From Bacillus sp. ISL-34 (lineage in GTDB: Bacteria; Bacillota; Bacilli; Bacillales; DSM-1321): a stretch of 64,000 nt of DNA. Both the position numbers and the translations under genes were made by a program. The stretch covers positions 1 through 64,000 of the forward strand of contig NZ_JAGGQJ010000008.1 in the NCBI RefSeq assembly GCF_018613325.1, written 5' to 3'. The notes beneath the pieces were generated by a model that was not told the DNA's origin, ran no database searches, and saw nothing but the letters and a program-made list of their open reading frames with translations. Below, piece after piece: positions 26,792-35,724 of this stretch. The first letter of the stretch is position 1; each line of letters begins with the position of its first letter.

Positions 26792-26829
26792 GTTCCGGAT
26801 TATTATTTTTACTCATCCTGCAAAATAAA

Positions 26830-26858
26830 TAAGCCCTCTCAATAAAGGAGGGCTTTTA
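26830..26858. terminator. Terminator of the gltT-type operon (minus strand)
   Basis: AAGCCCTC/GAGGGCTT arms; on the minus strand TTATTTATTTT follows. Confidence 0.7.
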
Positions 26859-26920
26859 TATCAATTCCCCAGACTTTTGTTATTCATCCACCACATCTGC
26901 CATTTCATCAAAATCGGAAA

Positions 26921-27109
26921 TTACGATCTATCAAACAGTTCAGCACCAGAAATACCTGGGTTTGTCATATCGTATGGATAACTTATAATCGGAAAGTTTT
27001 TGACTGCACGCAATGTTTGGATACCATAGTATGCATGCACTGGTACTTGTTTTGATCCCAAAAAGTCTTTCTTAATACGTTCGTCATGATTTATTTGGAT
27101 TGTTGACAC
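26921..27109 (-). pseudogene. Aspartate ammonia-lyase gene, N-terminal fragment
   Basis: GTG 27109 has an excellent AAAGGAGG site. The first ~40 residues (HDERIKKDFLGSKQVPVHAY then YGIQTLRAVKNFPI) match the start of aspartases (AnsB/AspA, ~475 aa). After that the sequence diverges and stops at residue 62. The gene directly follows the symporter, so an intact locus would have coupled aspartate uptake to deamination to fumarate. The remaining 90% is absent here, pointing to a deletion; a short functional peptide is unlikely. Confidence 0.75.
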
Positions 27110-27130
27110 CGTATTTCCTCCTTTATAAGT

Positions 27131-28402
27131 TTATGCTACGTCTGATTGTTTAATTGAATCAACGTAATGGTTTGCTTTATCCTGGTCAAATTCCCCTTCC
27201 CATTTCGACATGACAATCGCCGCCAATGAGTTCCCTATGACATTAACCGCTGATCTTCCCATATCCAAAATTCGGTCGATACCGGCAATGAACGCAACAC
27301 CTTCCACAGGCAGTCCCATAGAACCAAGTGTTGTTAAAACAACAACAAATGAGGCACCCGGAACGCCAGCCATTCCTTTTGACGTTAACATCAATACTAG
27401 TAACAAAGTGATCTGTTGTGTAATGGATAAATCTATACCATACATTTGTGCCACGAAAAGTGAAGCAAGTGCTTGATAAATCGATGAGCCGTCTAGGTTA
27501 AACGTATAGCCTGTTGGAATAACAAAAGAAGTAATGGATTTCGGGCAGCCAAACTTCTCCATTTTGTCCATAAGCCTTGGTAATACCGACTCTGAACTTG
27601 CTGTTGTAAATGCCAAAATCAATTCATCCTTTAACACTTTCAGGATAACAAAAATGCTTGTCCCTGACATTTTCGCTATAATTCCAAGAATGGCGAATAC
27701 AAAGAATACCATCGTCACATAAACAGCAATTACTAGGTTCCCTAAAGGAATTAATGTTGCGATACCAAATTTTGCAACGGTTACACCAATCAGCGCAAAC
27801 ACACCAAAGGGGGCAAATTTCATGACTAGATTCGTCACCCAAAACATTACTTCCAACACACCTTCAAAGAATCCAAGAATAGGCTTTCCTTTTTCGCCTA
27901 TCGCAGCGACACCTAAGCCGAATAAAACAGAAAAGAAGATAATCGGTAATAAATCCGCTTGAGCCATTGATTCAAATACATTTTGAGGAACAATATGAGA
28001 AATTGTTTCTCCAAAGCCACTGCTACCAGCGGTATTTGTTGTTTCTTCATATTTTGAAATATCACTTTTTTCAAGATTGCTAGTATCTAAACCAGACCCT
28101 GGGTGGAACAAGTTTGCCGCCAGTAATCCAATAACAATGGCAATTGTGGTGACAATCTCAAAATAAAGAAGAGTCTTCCCACCTAATTTTCCTAGTTTCT
28201 TTATATCGCCGACTCCCGCTATGGAGACGACTAATGCAGCCATGACGATCGGGATGACGATCATTTTAATTAAATGAATGAAAATATCCCCGATAGGTAC
28301 CAAAATGGCCATGACTGTTTCATTACCATGGAATAAAGCACCGACAACGATACCTAGTACAAGTGCAATAAGAATTTGAGTAGCTAAGCCAAACCTGTTC
28401 AT
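27131..28402 (-). CDS. Dicarboxylate/glutamate:cation symporter (DAACS family)
   Basis: 423 aa, eight-helix DAACS protein of the GltT/GltP/DctP type. Substrate and cation motifs are intact: TTASSESVLPRLMDK, GYTFNLDGSSIYQALA and TSKGMAGVPGASFVV. AGGAGG precedes ATG 28402. The downstream aspartase stump suggests aspartate/glutamate as substrate. It is divergent from a GlnK/GlnL-like two-component system, which probably controls it through the repeats at 28476-28510. Confidence 0.92.
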   Translation of the reverse strand: MNRFGLATQILIALVLGIVVGALFHGNETVMAILVPIGDIFIHLIKMIVIPIVMAALVVSIAGVGDIKKLGKLGGKTLLYFEIVTTIAIVIGLLAANLFHPGSGLDTSNLEKSDISKYEETTNTAGSSGFGETISHIVPQNVFESMAQADLLPIIFFSVLFGLGVAAIGEKGKPILGFFEGVLEVMFWVTNLVMKFAPFGVFALIGVTVAKFGIATLIPLGNLVIAVYVTMVFFVFAILGIIAKMSGTSIFVILKVLKDELILAFTTASSESVLPRLMDKMEKFGCPKSITSFVIPTGYTFNLDGSSIYQALASLFVAQMYGIDLSITQQITLLLVLMLTSKGMAGVPGASFVVVLTTLGSMGLPVEGVAFIAGIDRILDMGRSAVNVIGNSLAAIVMSKWEGEFDQDKANHYVDSIKQSDVA

Positions 28403-28475
28403 TTGAATTCCTCCTTTGATAGTTGCTCTGTTGTTAACGCTTTCATTCTTTAGGTTATTTCAAGTTTATGATCAT

Positions 28476-28510
28476 CCTACTGGAACCTACTGAATCCTAC
28501 TGATACTTAC
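28476..28510 (+). promoter_or_regulatory. Helically phased CCTACTG repeats
   Basis: CCTACTG starts at 28476, 28486 and 28496, exactly 10 bp apart, followed by a degenerate fourth unit (TACTTAC). Units spaced one helical turn apart on one DNA face are typical of cooperative regulator binding. The array lies in the divergent region between the symporter and the two-component genes, 75-110 bp from the symporter start. Confidence 0.6.
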
Positions 28511-28607
28511 AAGGGCAGAAAAAATAATAATTTCAGTCAAAACCCTTCTCACTTTTTTACCTTTTCATGTGTTATGTTTTTAATATAGTGACTGGGGAGG
28601 GACCGTA

Positions 28608-29879
28608 TTGAAAAAGAGTATAAGGATATTACTATTGATTATGATTGCGGTGCCTCTTGCGGGCGAATTCAAGTTTTACCCCTTCGATGATACATTCAGA
28701 GTCAGTTTGGGAACCCCCGTCTTCTTCTTGTTTTTACTATGGGGGAGGAGGATCCACCCAATTATTGCAGGCATAGTGACGGGAATGAGTGTGTTTTTTT
28801 TACGTTTTTCACTGGCTGTCGGGATACGGGACATATCCGTTGAGGATGCGATTTATCTTCATGTTCCCGCCTTTTTCTATTACTTCATTTACGCGTTGGC
28901 ATTTCATAAAACGAAATTGAACGAACGGCACGATCAGCCGTTTATGATCGGGCTTTTAGGGGTATTGATCGAGCTTTTTGCAAGTGTATCGGAGATGACG
29001 ATCCGATCCATCTTGGCGAATCAGGACACACCCTTGCTAGCCATTGACCAACTTGTTTTAATCGCCTTTATTCGAAGCTTTTTCGTTCTCGGCTTTTTTA
29101 ATATATTAAAGCTGAGAGAAGCGAAATCCGCAGAAGCGGAGCAGCGCATGCAAAAGGAACAAATGCTGCTTTTCATTTCAAGTTTGTATGAGGAATCGGT
29201 TCAACTGAAGAAAACGATGCAAAGCGCGGAAGAAATCACCCGCACTTGTTATGACTTTTACCGTCGGATAAAAACAAGTGGGACTAATGGAAGCGATGCG
29301 CAAACTGCGTTGCAGATTGCCGGTCTCGTGCATGAGATCAAAAAAGATAACCAGCGGATTTATGCGGGGCTGTCGAAACTTATGTCATCCGAAAACCTGC
29401 AGGAATATATGAAGATCGAAGACCTGGGTAACATCATGATCGTGTCCAATAGACGATATGCAGAGTCCCTTCGCAAAGTTATTACATTTACCTTGCAAAT
29501 AGATGGTGACCATCCCCCCTATCATGTATATATGGTATTATCATTAATAAATAATTTATTGGCCAACGCAGTGGAAGCCATTGAAGAAGAAGGATACGTA
29601 TCACTGCATGTGAAAAGGAACGATCAATTCGTGGAGTTTTGCATCTGTGATAATGGCCCCGGCATTGCGCCGAAGCAGAAGGAAATCATTTTTACAGCAG
29701 GATATACAAAGAAATTCGATGAGGCGGGAAACCCTTCGACGGGAATTGGCTTATCGTATGTGAAACAAACTGTTGAAAAATTTGGAGGACATATCAGGCT
29801 AATGGATACCTATGAAGAAACCGTATTCATCGTAGGACTTCCGATTGATGCTATTATGGAGAAAGGGTTAACGAGATGA
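28608..29879 (+). CDS. Sensor histidine kinase, GlnK (YcbA)-like
   Basis: 423 aa; TTG start with GGGGAGG upstream. Residues 1-165 contain six or so hydrophobic segments, then a coiled linker, a His box with His242 (GLVHEIKKDNQR), an N box (NNLLANAVEAIEEE) and G boxes (DNGPGIAP, STGIGLSYVK). Architecture and partner match B. subtilis GlnK, which with GlnL controls glutamine utilisation. The stop overlaps the regulator's start as ATGA. Confidence 0.85.
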   Translation: MKKSIRILLLIMIAVPLAGEFKFYPFDDTFRVSLGTPVFFLFLLWGRRIHPIIAGIVTGMSVFFLRFSLAVGIRDISVEDAIYLHVPAFFYYFIYALAFHKTKLNERHDQPFMIGLLGVLIELFASVSEMTIRSILANQDTPLLAIDQLVLIAFIRSFFVLGFFNILKLREAKSAEAEQRMQKEQMLLFISSLYEESVQLKKTMQSAEEITRTCYDFYRRIKTSGTNGSDAQTALQIAGLVHEIKKDNQRIYAGLSKLMSSENLQEYMKIEDLGNIMIVSNRRYAESLRKVITFTLQIDGDHPPYHVYMVLSLINNLLANAVEAIEEEGYVSLHVKRNDQFVEFCICDNGPGIAPKQKEIIFTAGYTKKFDEAGNPSTGIGLSYVKQTVEKFGGHIRLMDTYEETVFIVGLPIDAIMEKGLTR

Positions 29880-30796
29880 ATTATTTCATTATAGATGACG
29901 ATCCTGCCATTCGAGGAATGTTGACAGAGATAATTGAAGACGAAGACTTAGGCAAAGTGGTGGGAGAAGCAGAAGACGGAGCTTTAGTGAATAATGGCTT
30001 GTTGTTTTTTAAAAAAGCAGACGTTGTCTTAATTGATTTGCTCATGCCATTAAGGGATGGAATTGAAACTATCAGGTCTCTTGCTGATGGATTTCAAGGA
30101 AGATTTGTGATGATTTCGCAAGTGGAATCGAAAGAACTGATTGGAGAGGCGTATAGATTAGGAGCGGAATACTACATTACAAAACCGCTGAACCAAGTTG
30201 AAATTTCATGCATATTAAACAAAGTGAACGAGCGAATACTGGTGGATCAATCGATCCAGGGCATTCAAAAGTCGTTGAACGTGTTTACGGAACGCCCGAA
30301 GTCTTCGAAAGTGTCCTCCTTTCATACAAAAAATATCATGGAGGCCGGACGGTCCTTAATTTCCGATTTAGGTATGATTGGCGAAGGGGGAAGCGAGGAT
30401 TTATTAAACATTTTAGGATTCCTCCAAAATGAAAAGCAAAGACTCGGTCCTGCCTACACGTTTCCATATTTAAAGGAGATTTTTGCTGGGATTGCTGCTG
30501 AAAAGCTGGGAGATCAAGCGAAAGAGGCCGAAATCCAGAAAGAAATGAAAGCTTCTGAGCAGCGTGTCCGTCGCGCTCTTAACCAGGCACTCATCCATAT
30601 CGCTTCATTAGGATTGACGGATTATATGAATCCAAAATTCGAAGCCTATTCATCCACATTTTTTGATTTCTCGGAAGTCCGCAAAAAAATGCTGGAGCTA
30701 GAAGACAAAAGCAAAAAAGTAAGCAGTCAGAGCCGCAATAATATGAAAAAGTTTATCCAAGTGCTGTTTATGGAAGCAAGGCAGATGATGAAATAA
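29876..30796 (+). CDS. Response regulator, GlnL (YcbB)-like
   Basis: 306 aa. Receiver domain with Asp7-Asp9 cluster, phospho-acceptor Asp54 (VVLIDLLMP) and Lys104 (YITKP). The C-terminal half is the YcbB-type DNA-binding domain (EQRVRRALNQALIHIASLGL), as in GlnL. A four-base overlap with the kinase gene gives coupled translation. Likely target: the divergent symporter and the former aspartase operon. Confidence 0.87.
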   Translation: MNYFIIDDDPAIRGMLTEIIEDEDLGKVVGEAEDGALVNNGLLFFKKADVVLIDLLMPLRDGIETIRSLADGFQGRFVMISQVESKELIGEAYRLGAEYYITKPLNQVEISCILNKVNERILVDQSIQGIQKSLNVFTERPKSSKVSSFHTKNIMEAGRSLISDLGMIGEGGSEDLLNILGFLQNEKQRLGPAYTFPYLKEIFAGIAAEKLGDQAKEAEIQKEMKASEQRVRRALNQALIHIASLGLTDYMNPKFEAYSSTFFDFSEVRKKMLELEDKSKKVSSQSRNNMKKFIQVLFMEARQMMK

Positions 30797-30867
30797 TAAA
30801 CCAGTAACACAAGTGGAATAGATTGAAAATTCACAAAAACATTCTCGTATTTTTCGATGGAAGAAAC

Positions 30868-30904
30868 ATAAAGACAAATCCGTTTATATGGGATTTGTCT
30901 TTAT
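30868..30904 (+). terminator. Terminator of the GlnK/GlnL-like operon
   Basis: A perfect stem with arms ATAAAGACAAATCC and GGATTTGTCTTTAT. The remaining gap to 31251 holds another hairpin (31010-31042, T-rich on the minus strand) and an imperfect palindrome near 31176-31202; no gene seen. Confidence 0.75.
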
Positions 30905-31251
30905 CGCTATTTTCTCCGTATTTTTTTATAAACAATATGACTTTGTTTCAAACCTATAGAAAAAAGAACTAGCGAAGCAATGAGGCTTTCAAATATGTAG
31001 GCATAAAAATAACCAGTCAAGCTGCTTGCTTAACTGGTTACTGACTTTACATGTTAAATTAAAGTTTAAAATGACGATTCATTATGGCAACTGTTGTGCA
31101 AAATACATTGATATCATTCAGAATTTATGATAAATTAGTATAGAAACACATTTAAATATATACAAAAACAGTTTACCCCTTACTATAAGTATAAGGTAAA
31201 ACTCACCTCTAGTCAACCCCTAATTTCTCATTTCTTAAAGGAGTGTCTGTT

Positions 31252-33588
31252 ATGAACAATGAAATTCGGCTGGAGCAAGAACGTTTGAATGAGGTGATAG
31301 AAACAATTACGAAACAAATCAGCAAAATAGAAGGAGAAACTTCACAGCGCAGAAAAGAAGTAGTTAATATCCGTAAACACTTTTGGGATGACCTCAAGGT
31401 TAATATCGATACTTTCGATGATTACCTCGAGACGATCATTGGCTTAAGGCAGCAGGCTCAAGACTTGTCACAAAGCGAAGGCGCACATAGATATGCCTTC
31501 AAGAGGCTGTCAACACTGCGCCGCATGCAGGAAGTGCCTTATTTCGGCCGGATTGATATCACTGAAGAAGGGTCTTCCCAGACGGAAAAAATTTATATTG
31601 GGACTTCCACTCTTACTGATGCAACAGGAGAATACTTCATTATCTACGATTGGAGGGCCCCGATTTCGAGTGTTTATTATGACTATCCTCCCGGTCCTGT
31701 AGAATACTCCACTCCCGGAGGCGTAATTCGGGGGATGCTGGAGAACAAGTGGCAATACACCATCAAGGGAGGCGTTATCGAATCAATGTTCGATACGAGT
31801 CTCACCATTGGGGATGAGATTCTGCAGCAGGTACTGGGCAAGGGAACGGATAAGCATATGCACAGTATCGTGTCCACCATTCAACGTGAGCAAAATAGGA
31901 TCATCCGGAACGATCGCGGACGTCTGCTCATTGTTCAAGGTGCCGCTGGCAGCGGGAAGACATCAGCTGCCCTCCAACGGATCGCTTACTTGCTCTACAA
32001 GAATCGAGAGAGGCTGAAAGCGGATCAAATCATTCTATTCTCTCCTAACTCCATGTTTAATAACTACGTATCCAATGTGTTACCCGAACTTGGCGAAGAG
32101 AATATGCAGCAGGTAACATTCCAGGAATACCTGGATCATCGTCTGACTGACTCTTTTCAAGTTGAGGATCCTTATGAGCAATTGGAATATTTGCTGACTG
32201 CAGCGGATGATCCTTCCTATAGCACCAGGACAGCGAGTATTCAATTTAAGGCATCCATTCGCTTCTTTGAAATCATCAAGACCTACAGACAATCACTGGA
32301 GCAATCCGGAATGATCTTTAGAGGGGTAAAGTTCCGAGGGGAAACGCTCGTCTCCGCCAAACAAATCTCAGAAAGATTTTATAACACAGACACCACATTA
32401 AGGTTTCACAATAGGATTGAAAAGCTGAAAGAGTGGTTATGTGAGCTACTTGATGAAAGGGAAAAGTTTGAGTTGAAACAACCTTGGGTCGAGGAGGAAA
32501 TCGAGTATCTTAGCAAAGAAGATTACCAAAAGGTATACACCTATTTAGAAAAAAAACGCGGTCATAATGAAGATTCCTTTGACGATTATGAGATAGAAAA
32601 TAAAAGGCTTGCGCGTATGATTGTTCGAAAGAAATTGAAGACGTTACGCAAACGGATAAAAGCACTTCATTTTATCAATATTAAGGGCATATACAAGCAA
32701 CTTTTTGACGAACAAATACGGGTCGAACTGTGGAATGAGGGTGAAACACCTGCCGAACGGGAAATATGCTTATCAACGCAAAAAATGCTGGACGAAGGTA
32801 AACTGTATTACGAAGACGCGACTCCATTTTTGCTGTTGAAGGAGCTAATTATAGGATTTCAGACGAATACCGCTATAAAATATGTGCTTGTGGACGAAGC
32901 ACAAGATTATTCTCCATTTCAATTCGAGTTTTTGAAACGGTTGTTTCCTTCTGCAAGGATGACAGTGCTCGGTGACTTTAACCAGGCAATATTTGCCCAT
33001 GCCAGCGAACGTGTGGATTTCCAGACTCTTACCAGTTTATACGGGATAGATGAAACCGAGAGCATTACCTTGGATCAAAGCTACAGATCCACAAAGCAGA
33101 TTATAGAATTTACACGGGAACTAGTCCCTGAAGGCCATCGAATTAAGGCATTCGACCGTGAAGGCGAGAAGCCTGTACTGACTCAAGTGTCCAGCCGTGA
33201 TGAATTGCATCACAAAATCATGTCTAAAGTGAAAGACTTTCAAAGTCGTGAGTATAATACAATCGCAATAATCTGTAAATCTGCTGCGGAAAGTGCCGCT
33301 GCATACGATGCCCTTAGTGTCATTGGTGAAATTAAACTTGTACAGAAAGGCACAAATGAATATGAACAGGGTGTTGTTGTTATTCCTGCTTATTTGGCCA
33401 AGGGCATCGAATTTGATGCTGTCATCATTTATGATGCATCTGTACAAACATACGATGATGAGAGCTTGCGAAGATTGTTCTACACCGCATGTACCAGGGC
33501 TATGCATAACTTGCAGATCTATACGGTTGGCGAACCGAGTCCTTTCTTACAAAACGATGCAACGAAGCGTTTACTTCTGACATATTAG
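31252..33588 (+). CDS. helD: HelD-type RNA polymerase recycling ATPase
   Basis: 778 aa from ATG 31252 with AAAGGAGTG upstream; similar in length to B. subtilis HelD (774 aa). An N-terminal coiled-coil arm (1-~75) that reaches into RNA polymerase precedes the superfamily-1 motor: Walker A VQGAAGSGKTSAALQ, Walker B VLVDEAQDYSPFQ, motif LGDFNQAIF, and the C-terminal RRLFYTACTRAMHNL. HelD displaces nucleic acid from stalled polymerase. Some relatives confer rifampicin tolerance, which cannot be judged here. Confidence 0.9.
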   Translation: MNNEIRLEQERLNEVIETITKQISKIEGETSQRRKEVVNIRKHFWDDLKVNIDTFDDYLETIIGLRQQAQDLSQSEGAHRYAFKRLSTLRRMQEVPYFGRIDITEEGSSQTEKIYIGTSTLTDATGEYFIIYDWRAPISSVYYDYPPGPVEYSTPGGVIRGMLENKWQYTIKGGVIESMFDTSLTIGDEILQQVLGKGTDKHMHSIVSTIQREQNRIIRNDRGRLLIVQGAAGSGKTSAALQRIAYLLYKNRERLKADQIILFSPNSMFNNYVSNVLPELGEENMQQVTFQEYLDHRLTDSFQVEDPYEQLEYLLTAADDPSYSTRTASIQFKASIRFFEIIKTYRQSLEQSGMIFRGVKFRGETLVSAKQISERFYNTDTTLRFHNRIEKLKEWLCELLDEREKFELKQPWVEEEIEYLSKEDYQKVYTYLEKKRGHNEDSFDDYEIENKRLARMIVRKKLKTLRKRIKALHFINIKGIYKQLFDEQIRVELWNEGETPAEREICLSTQKMLDEGKLYYEDATPFLLLKELIIGFQTNTAIKYVLVDEAQDYSPFQFEFLKRLFPSARMTVLGDFNQAIFAHASERVDFQTLTSLYGIDETESITLDQSYRSTKQIIEFTRELVPEGHRIKAFDREGEKPVLTQVSSRDELHHKIMSKVKDFQSREYNTIAIICKSAAESAAAYDALSVIGEIKLVQKGTNEYEQGVVVIPAYLAKGIEFDAVIIYDASVQTYDDESLRRLFYTACTRAMHNLQIYTVGEPSPFLQNDATKRLLLTY

Positions 33589-33667
33589 TGCTTCCTTTTT
33601 TCTCCTTTAATTTTATTGTTCTTTTATCAAATACTATAAAAGAATCTTTAGAAAAGGAGGAGATGAA

Positions 33668-33904
33668 TTGCCTAACAAAAAAGAAAACAGATCCGTAAGA
33701 CTTGATCAGGTGGAAACGGGAGAAAGTCATGCGAATGGTGAATCAACAATTGAACCAGTTAATGATGGTCATTATCATTATCCAGGGCCTATGGAAGAAG
33801 GCTATAGTGGAAATACAGGAAGAGCAGTACAGCCTGCCGGGAAAGAAAATCGCGATATTCCTCAGAACAAAGACACATTTAATTACACTCGTCTTTTAAA
33901 GTAG
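33668..33904 (+). CDS. Small hydrophilic protein, 78 aa, unknown
   Basis: TTG start at 33668 with a near-ideal AAGGAGGAGATGAA site. Charged, Gly/Asn/His-rich (MPNKKENRSVRLDQVETGES; HYHYPGPMEEGYSG) and without membrane segments. Located just before an spore-protein gene, so it may be sporulation-linked (inference). Not recognised. Confidence 0.6.
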   Translation: MPNKKENRSVRLDQVETGESHANGESTIEPVNDGHYHYPGPMEEGYSGNTGRAVQPAGKENRDIPQNKDTFNYTRLLK

Positions 33905-33959
33905 ATTCTTTCAACATAGTAGGGTTTTTAAGGTAATTATATACTTGGAGGTGAAGGAA

Positions 33960-34091
33960 ATGAGTAAAAAGACAGGTCGAGGCCGAATCGCACCAAGTGT
34001 TAACCCGCAGGGACATGGAAAAGATGTGGAATTCTCCACAGAGCCAAAAAGCGAGCTTGAAAACAAGGCAAAAAAGTCCAATACAAAATAA
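33960..34091 (+). CDS. sspL: Small acid-soluble spore protein L
   Basis: 43 aa, ATG after TTGGAGGTGAAGG. The pattern PQG near the middle, then EPKSELENKAKKSNTK at the end, matches B. subtilis SspL (42 aa; PKTELEERAKKSNTK). Such proteins are made in the forespore; a sigma-G promoter should lie in 33905-33945 but I did not identify one with confidence. Confidence 0.85.
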   Translation: MSKKTGRGRIAPSVNPQGHGKDVEFSTEPKSELENKAKKSNTK

Positions 34092-34127
34092 GCACATTGG
34101 GCAAAAATATGGTCATACTTTGTAAAG

Positions 34128-34157
34128 AAAGCCCTTCTCTTAATCGAGAGGGGCTTT
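34128..34157 (+). terminator. Terminator of sspL
   Basis: AAAGCCC-TTCTC pairs with GAGAGGGGCTTT around a six-base loop; the T tail is short. Confidence 0.65.
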
Positions 34158-34193
34158 ATGCTATATAACTGTGTCAGGGAAGACAGGGCTAGT

Positions 34194-34613
34194 TTAGATT
34201 AGTACTTTTAACTTCCACATTTTTTCAGCAATTAAGTTAAAATCCTTTTCACTTATCTCAAAATGGCCAAATCGAAAAGGATAACCCCAACGCTTCTCAT
34301 TTTTAATGAAAGTGAGGTATGGGATTAATGGATGAATAGATGTTTCTGTACATCTAATGAAATCTATATTTCTTCGGAAAGGGATGAAATCATTTCCCAT
34401 ATCAAATTGAAAAACATCATCATCGATAACCTTGCCTAAAGCAGTGAATTTTTGATGCGGCGTACTTGCATTAAAACTTACCTTTGAAGAGTAATAAATG
34501 ATCCAATCACCAGAATTCATCTTTTTTAAAGGAGCCTCCTTGCCATGACAAAGTTGAGCGAATCCACCATCTATACTCTTCATTACATGGTCGCGAGACG
34601 CAACTCCATCCAA
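34194..34613 (-). CDS. EVE-domain protein, N-terminus disturbed
   Basis: 139 aa, PUA-like EVE domain (GVASRDHVMKSIDGGFAQLC, GDWIIYYSSKVSF, GYPFRFGHFEIS). Family members begin with M-K-x-Y-W-I before GVASRDHV. Here those codons appear upstream (AAA AGG TAT TGG) but one base is missing before GGA GTT, so they are out of frame. The only in-frame start is a TTG at 34613 with a site (AAAAGG) only two bases away. Either a slightly shortened protein is made or the gene is decaying. Follows the rhodanese gene by 22 bases. Confidence 0.7.
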   Translation of the reverse strand: MDGVASRDHVMKSIDGGFAQLCHGKEAPLKKMNSGDWIIYYSSKVSFNASTPHQKFTALGKVIDDDVFQFDMGNDFIPFRRNIDFIRCTETSIHPLIPYLTFIKNEKRWGYPFRFGHFEISEKDFNLIAEKMWKLKVLI

Positions 34614-34635
34614 TACCTTTTATTTTGCACTTGAG

Positions 34636-35028
34636 TCAACACCCGCAATTATCAGATATGTTATCATTATGGGTGGATTTTGACACAGGAAAGTTCATTT
34701 CCTGCCATGCCGCAATACCCCCGGTCAACTCTTTAACATTATAACCTCGTTCCAATAAAACCTTTGCCACTTTGGCAGCAGTATTGCACCAGACATCCCA
34801 GCAATAAACAATGATTTCCTTTTCTTTTGGTATTTCATTTAAACGATTCTGTAATTCTTGTTCAGGTATAACATTAGCATCCTTAATGGTTAGACTTCTT
34901 AAATGAATGGGACCGTTTCTTACATCGATTAAGAAGTATTTCTCGGGATCCATTTGCTTGGATCTCAAATAATCCATAGGGCTTATTGTTGCTTGAAGAC
35001 GTGCATTAAAATAATCAAGTGCGTTCAT
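34636..35028 (-). CDS. Rhodanese-like sulfurtransferase
   Basis: 130 aa single-domain rhodanese. DVRNGPIHLRS is the CH2A-like start and the active loop is Cys76-WDVW-Cys81, with GGIAAWQEMNFPV near the end and a terminal CGC. Cys76 would carry the persulfide. Lies 20 bases after the marR-type gene in the same operon, suggesting a MarR-controlled sulfur or redox response. Confidence 0.87.
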   Translation of the reverse strand: MNALDYFNARLQATISPMDYLRSKQMDPEKYFLIDVRNGPIHLRSLTIKDANVIPEQELQNRLNEIPKEKEIIVYCWDVWCNTAAKVAKVLLERGYNVKELTGGIAAWQEMNFPVSKSTHNDNISDNCGC

Positions 35029-35048
35029 ATTTTATAACCTCCCGTTTT

Positions 35049-35468
35049 CTATAGTGACTTCCAAATTTTTACGAGAAAATCTTTAAGCAATTGTCTTTCC
35101 TGCTGATTTAAAGGGGCTAAAACTTCTGACTCTATATTGGTTAAAAATTCCCAACGTGAATCCAAAACATCATTTCCCTTTTCAGTAATCAGAAGGCTAT
35201 AGGACCTTCTGTCATTAGGATTCCTTGTCCTCTCAACAAATCCTAAAGTTTCCAAATGATCAATATGACTCACCATAGTCGTCCGATCGATTTGTAGGTT
35301 TTCAGAAATATCTTTTTGTGATGAGTAAGGGTTTTCCTGAATGAATAAAAGTACTCCATATTGTCTGGAGTTAATATCAAATGGGATTAGTCCTTCAGCA
35401 AACTTACTTTCCATTTGCTGCAGAGCCTTTCCGAGCAAAAAACCATAAGATTGATTCCATTTATTCAT
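35049..35468 (-). CDS. MarR-family transcriptional regulator
   Basis: 139 aa from ATG 35468, nine bases after GGAGGTG; GTG at 35480 overlaps that site. Winged helix spans about 35-110 (YSSQKDISENLQIDRTTMVS; wing RNPNDRRSYSLLITEKG). Probably autoregulates through the palindrome at 35506-35524 and controls the rhodanese and EVE genes behind it. Confidence 0.88.
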   Translation of the reverse strand: MNKWNQSYGFLLGKALQQMESKFAEGLIPFDINSRQYGVLLFIQENPYSSQKDISENLQIDRTTMVSHIDHLETLGFVERTRNPNDRRSYSLLITEKGNDVLDSRWEFLTNIESEVLAPLNQQERQLLKDFLVKIWKSL

Positions 35469-35505
35469 TTGAACTTTCACCTCCTGTGATAATCAGCTAT
35501 TAATA

Positions 35506-35524
35506 TAATCAGTTTAACTGATTA
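35506..35524. promoter_or_regulatory. MarR-type operator palindrome
   Basis: TAATCAGTT and AACTGATTA, separated by one T, form a perfect 19-bp dyad 38 bases before the marR-type start; an AATCAG half-site lies at 35490-35496. Confidence 0.65.
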
Positions 35525-35724
35525 ATTTTCGGAAAACAAGTGATTACTAACGTTGAACCGTAAATACATAATGTAACTCTTGATTTTTGTCGGTGAATCA
35601 TACGTTTTTAGAGTAGTGTAATGTGAAAGAATAGAAGGATGAGCTACCGTTAAAAAATAGCAAATACATATGTCGCTGTGCTAATATGGAAGACTGAGCA
35701 TCATAAAATGGAGAGGAGTTACAT

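Noticed and set aside
31010-31042. Hairpin with T-rich minus-strand tail
   Set aside because: Looks like a minus-strand terminator but no minus-strand gene precedes it; left as an unassigned structure.
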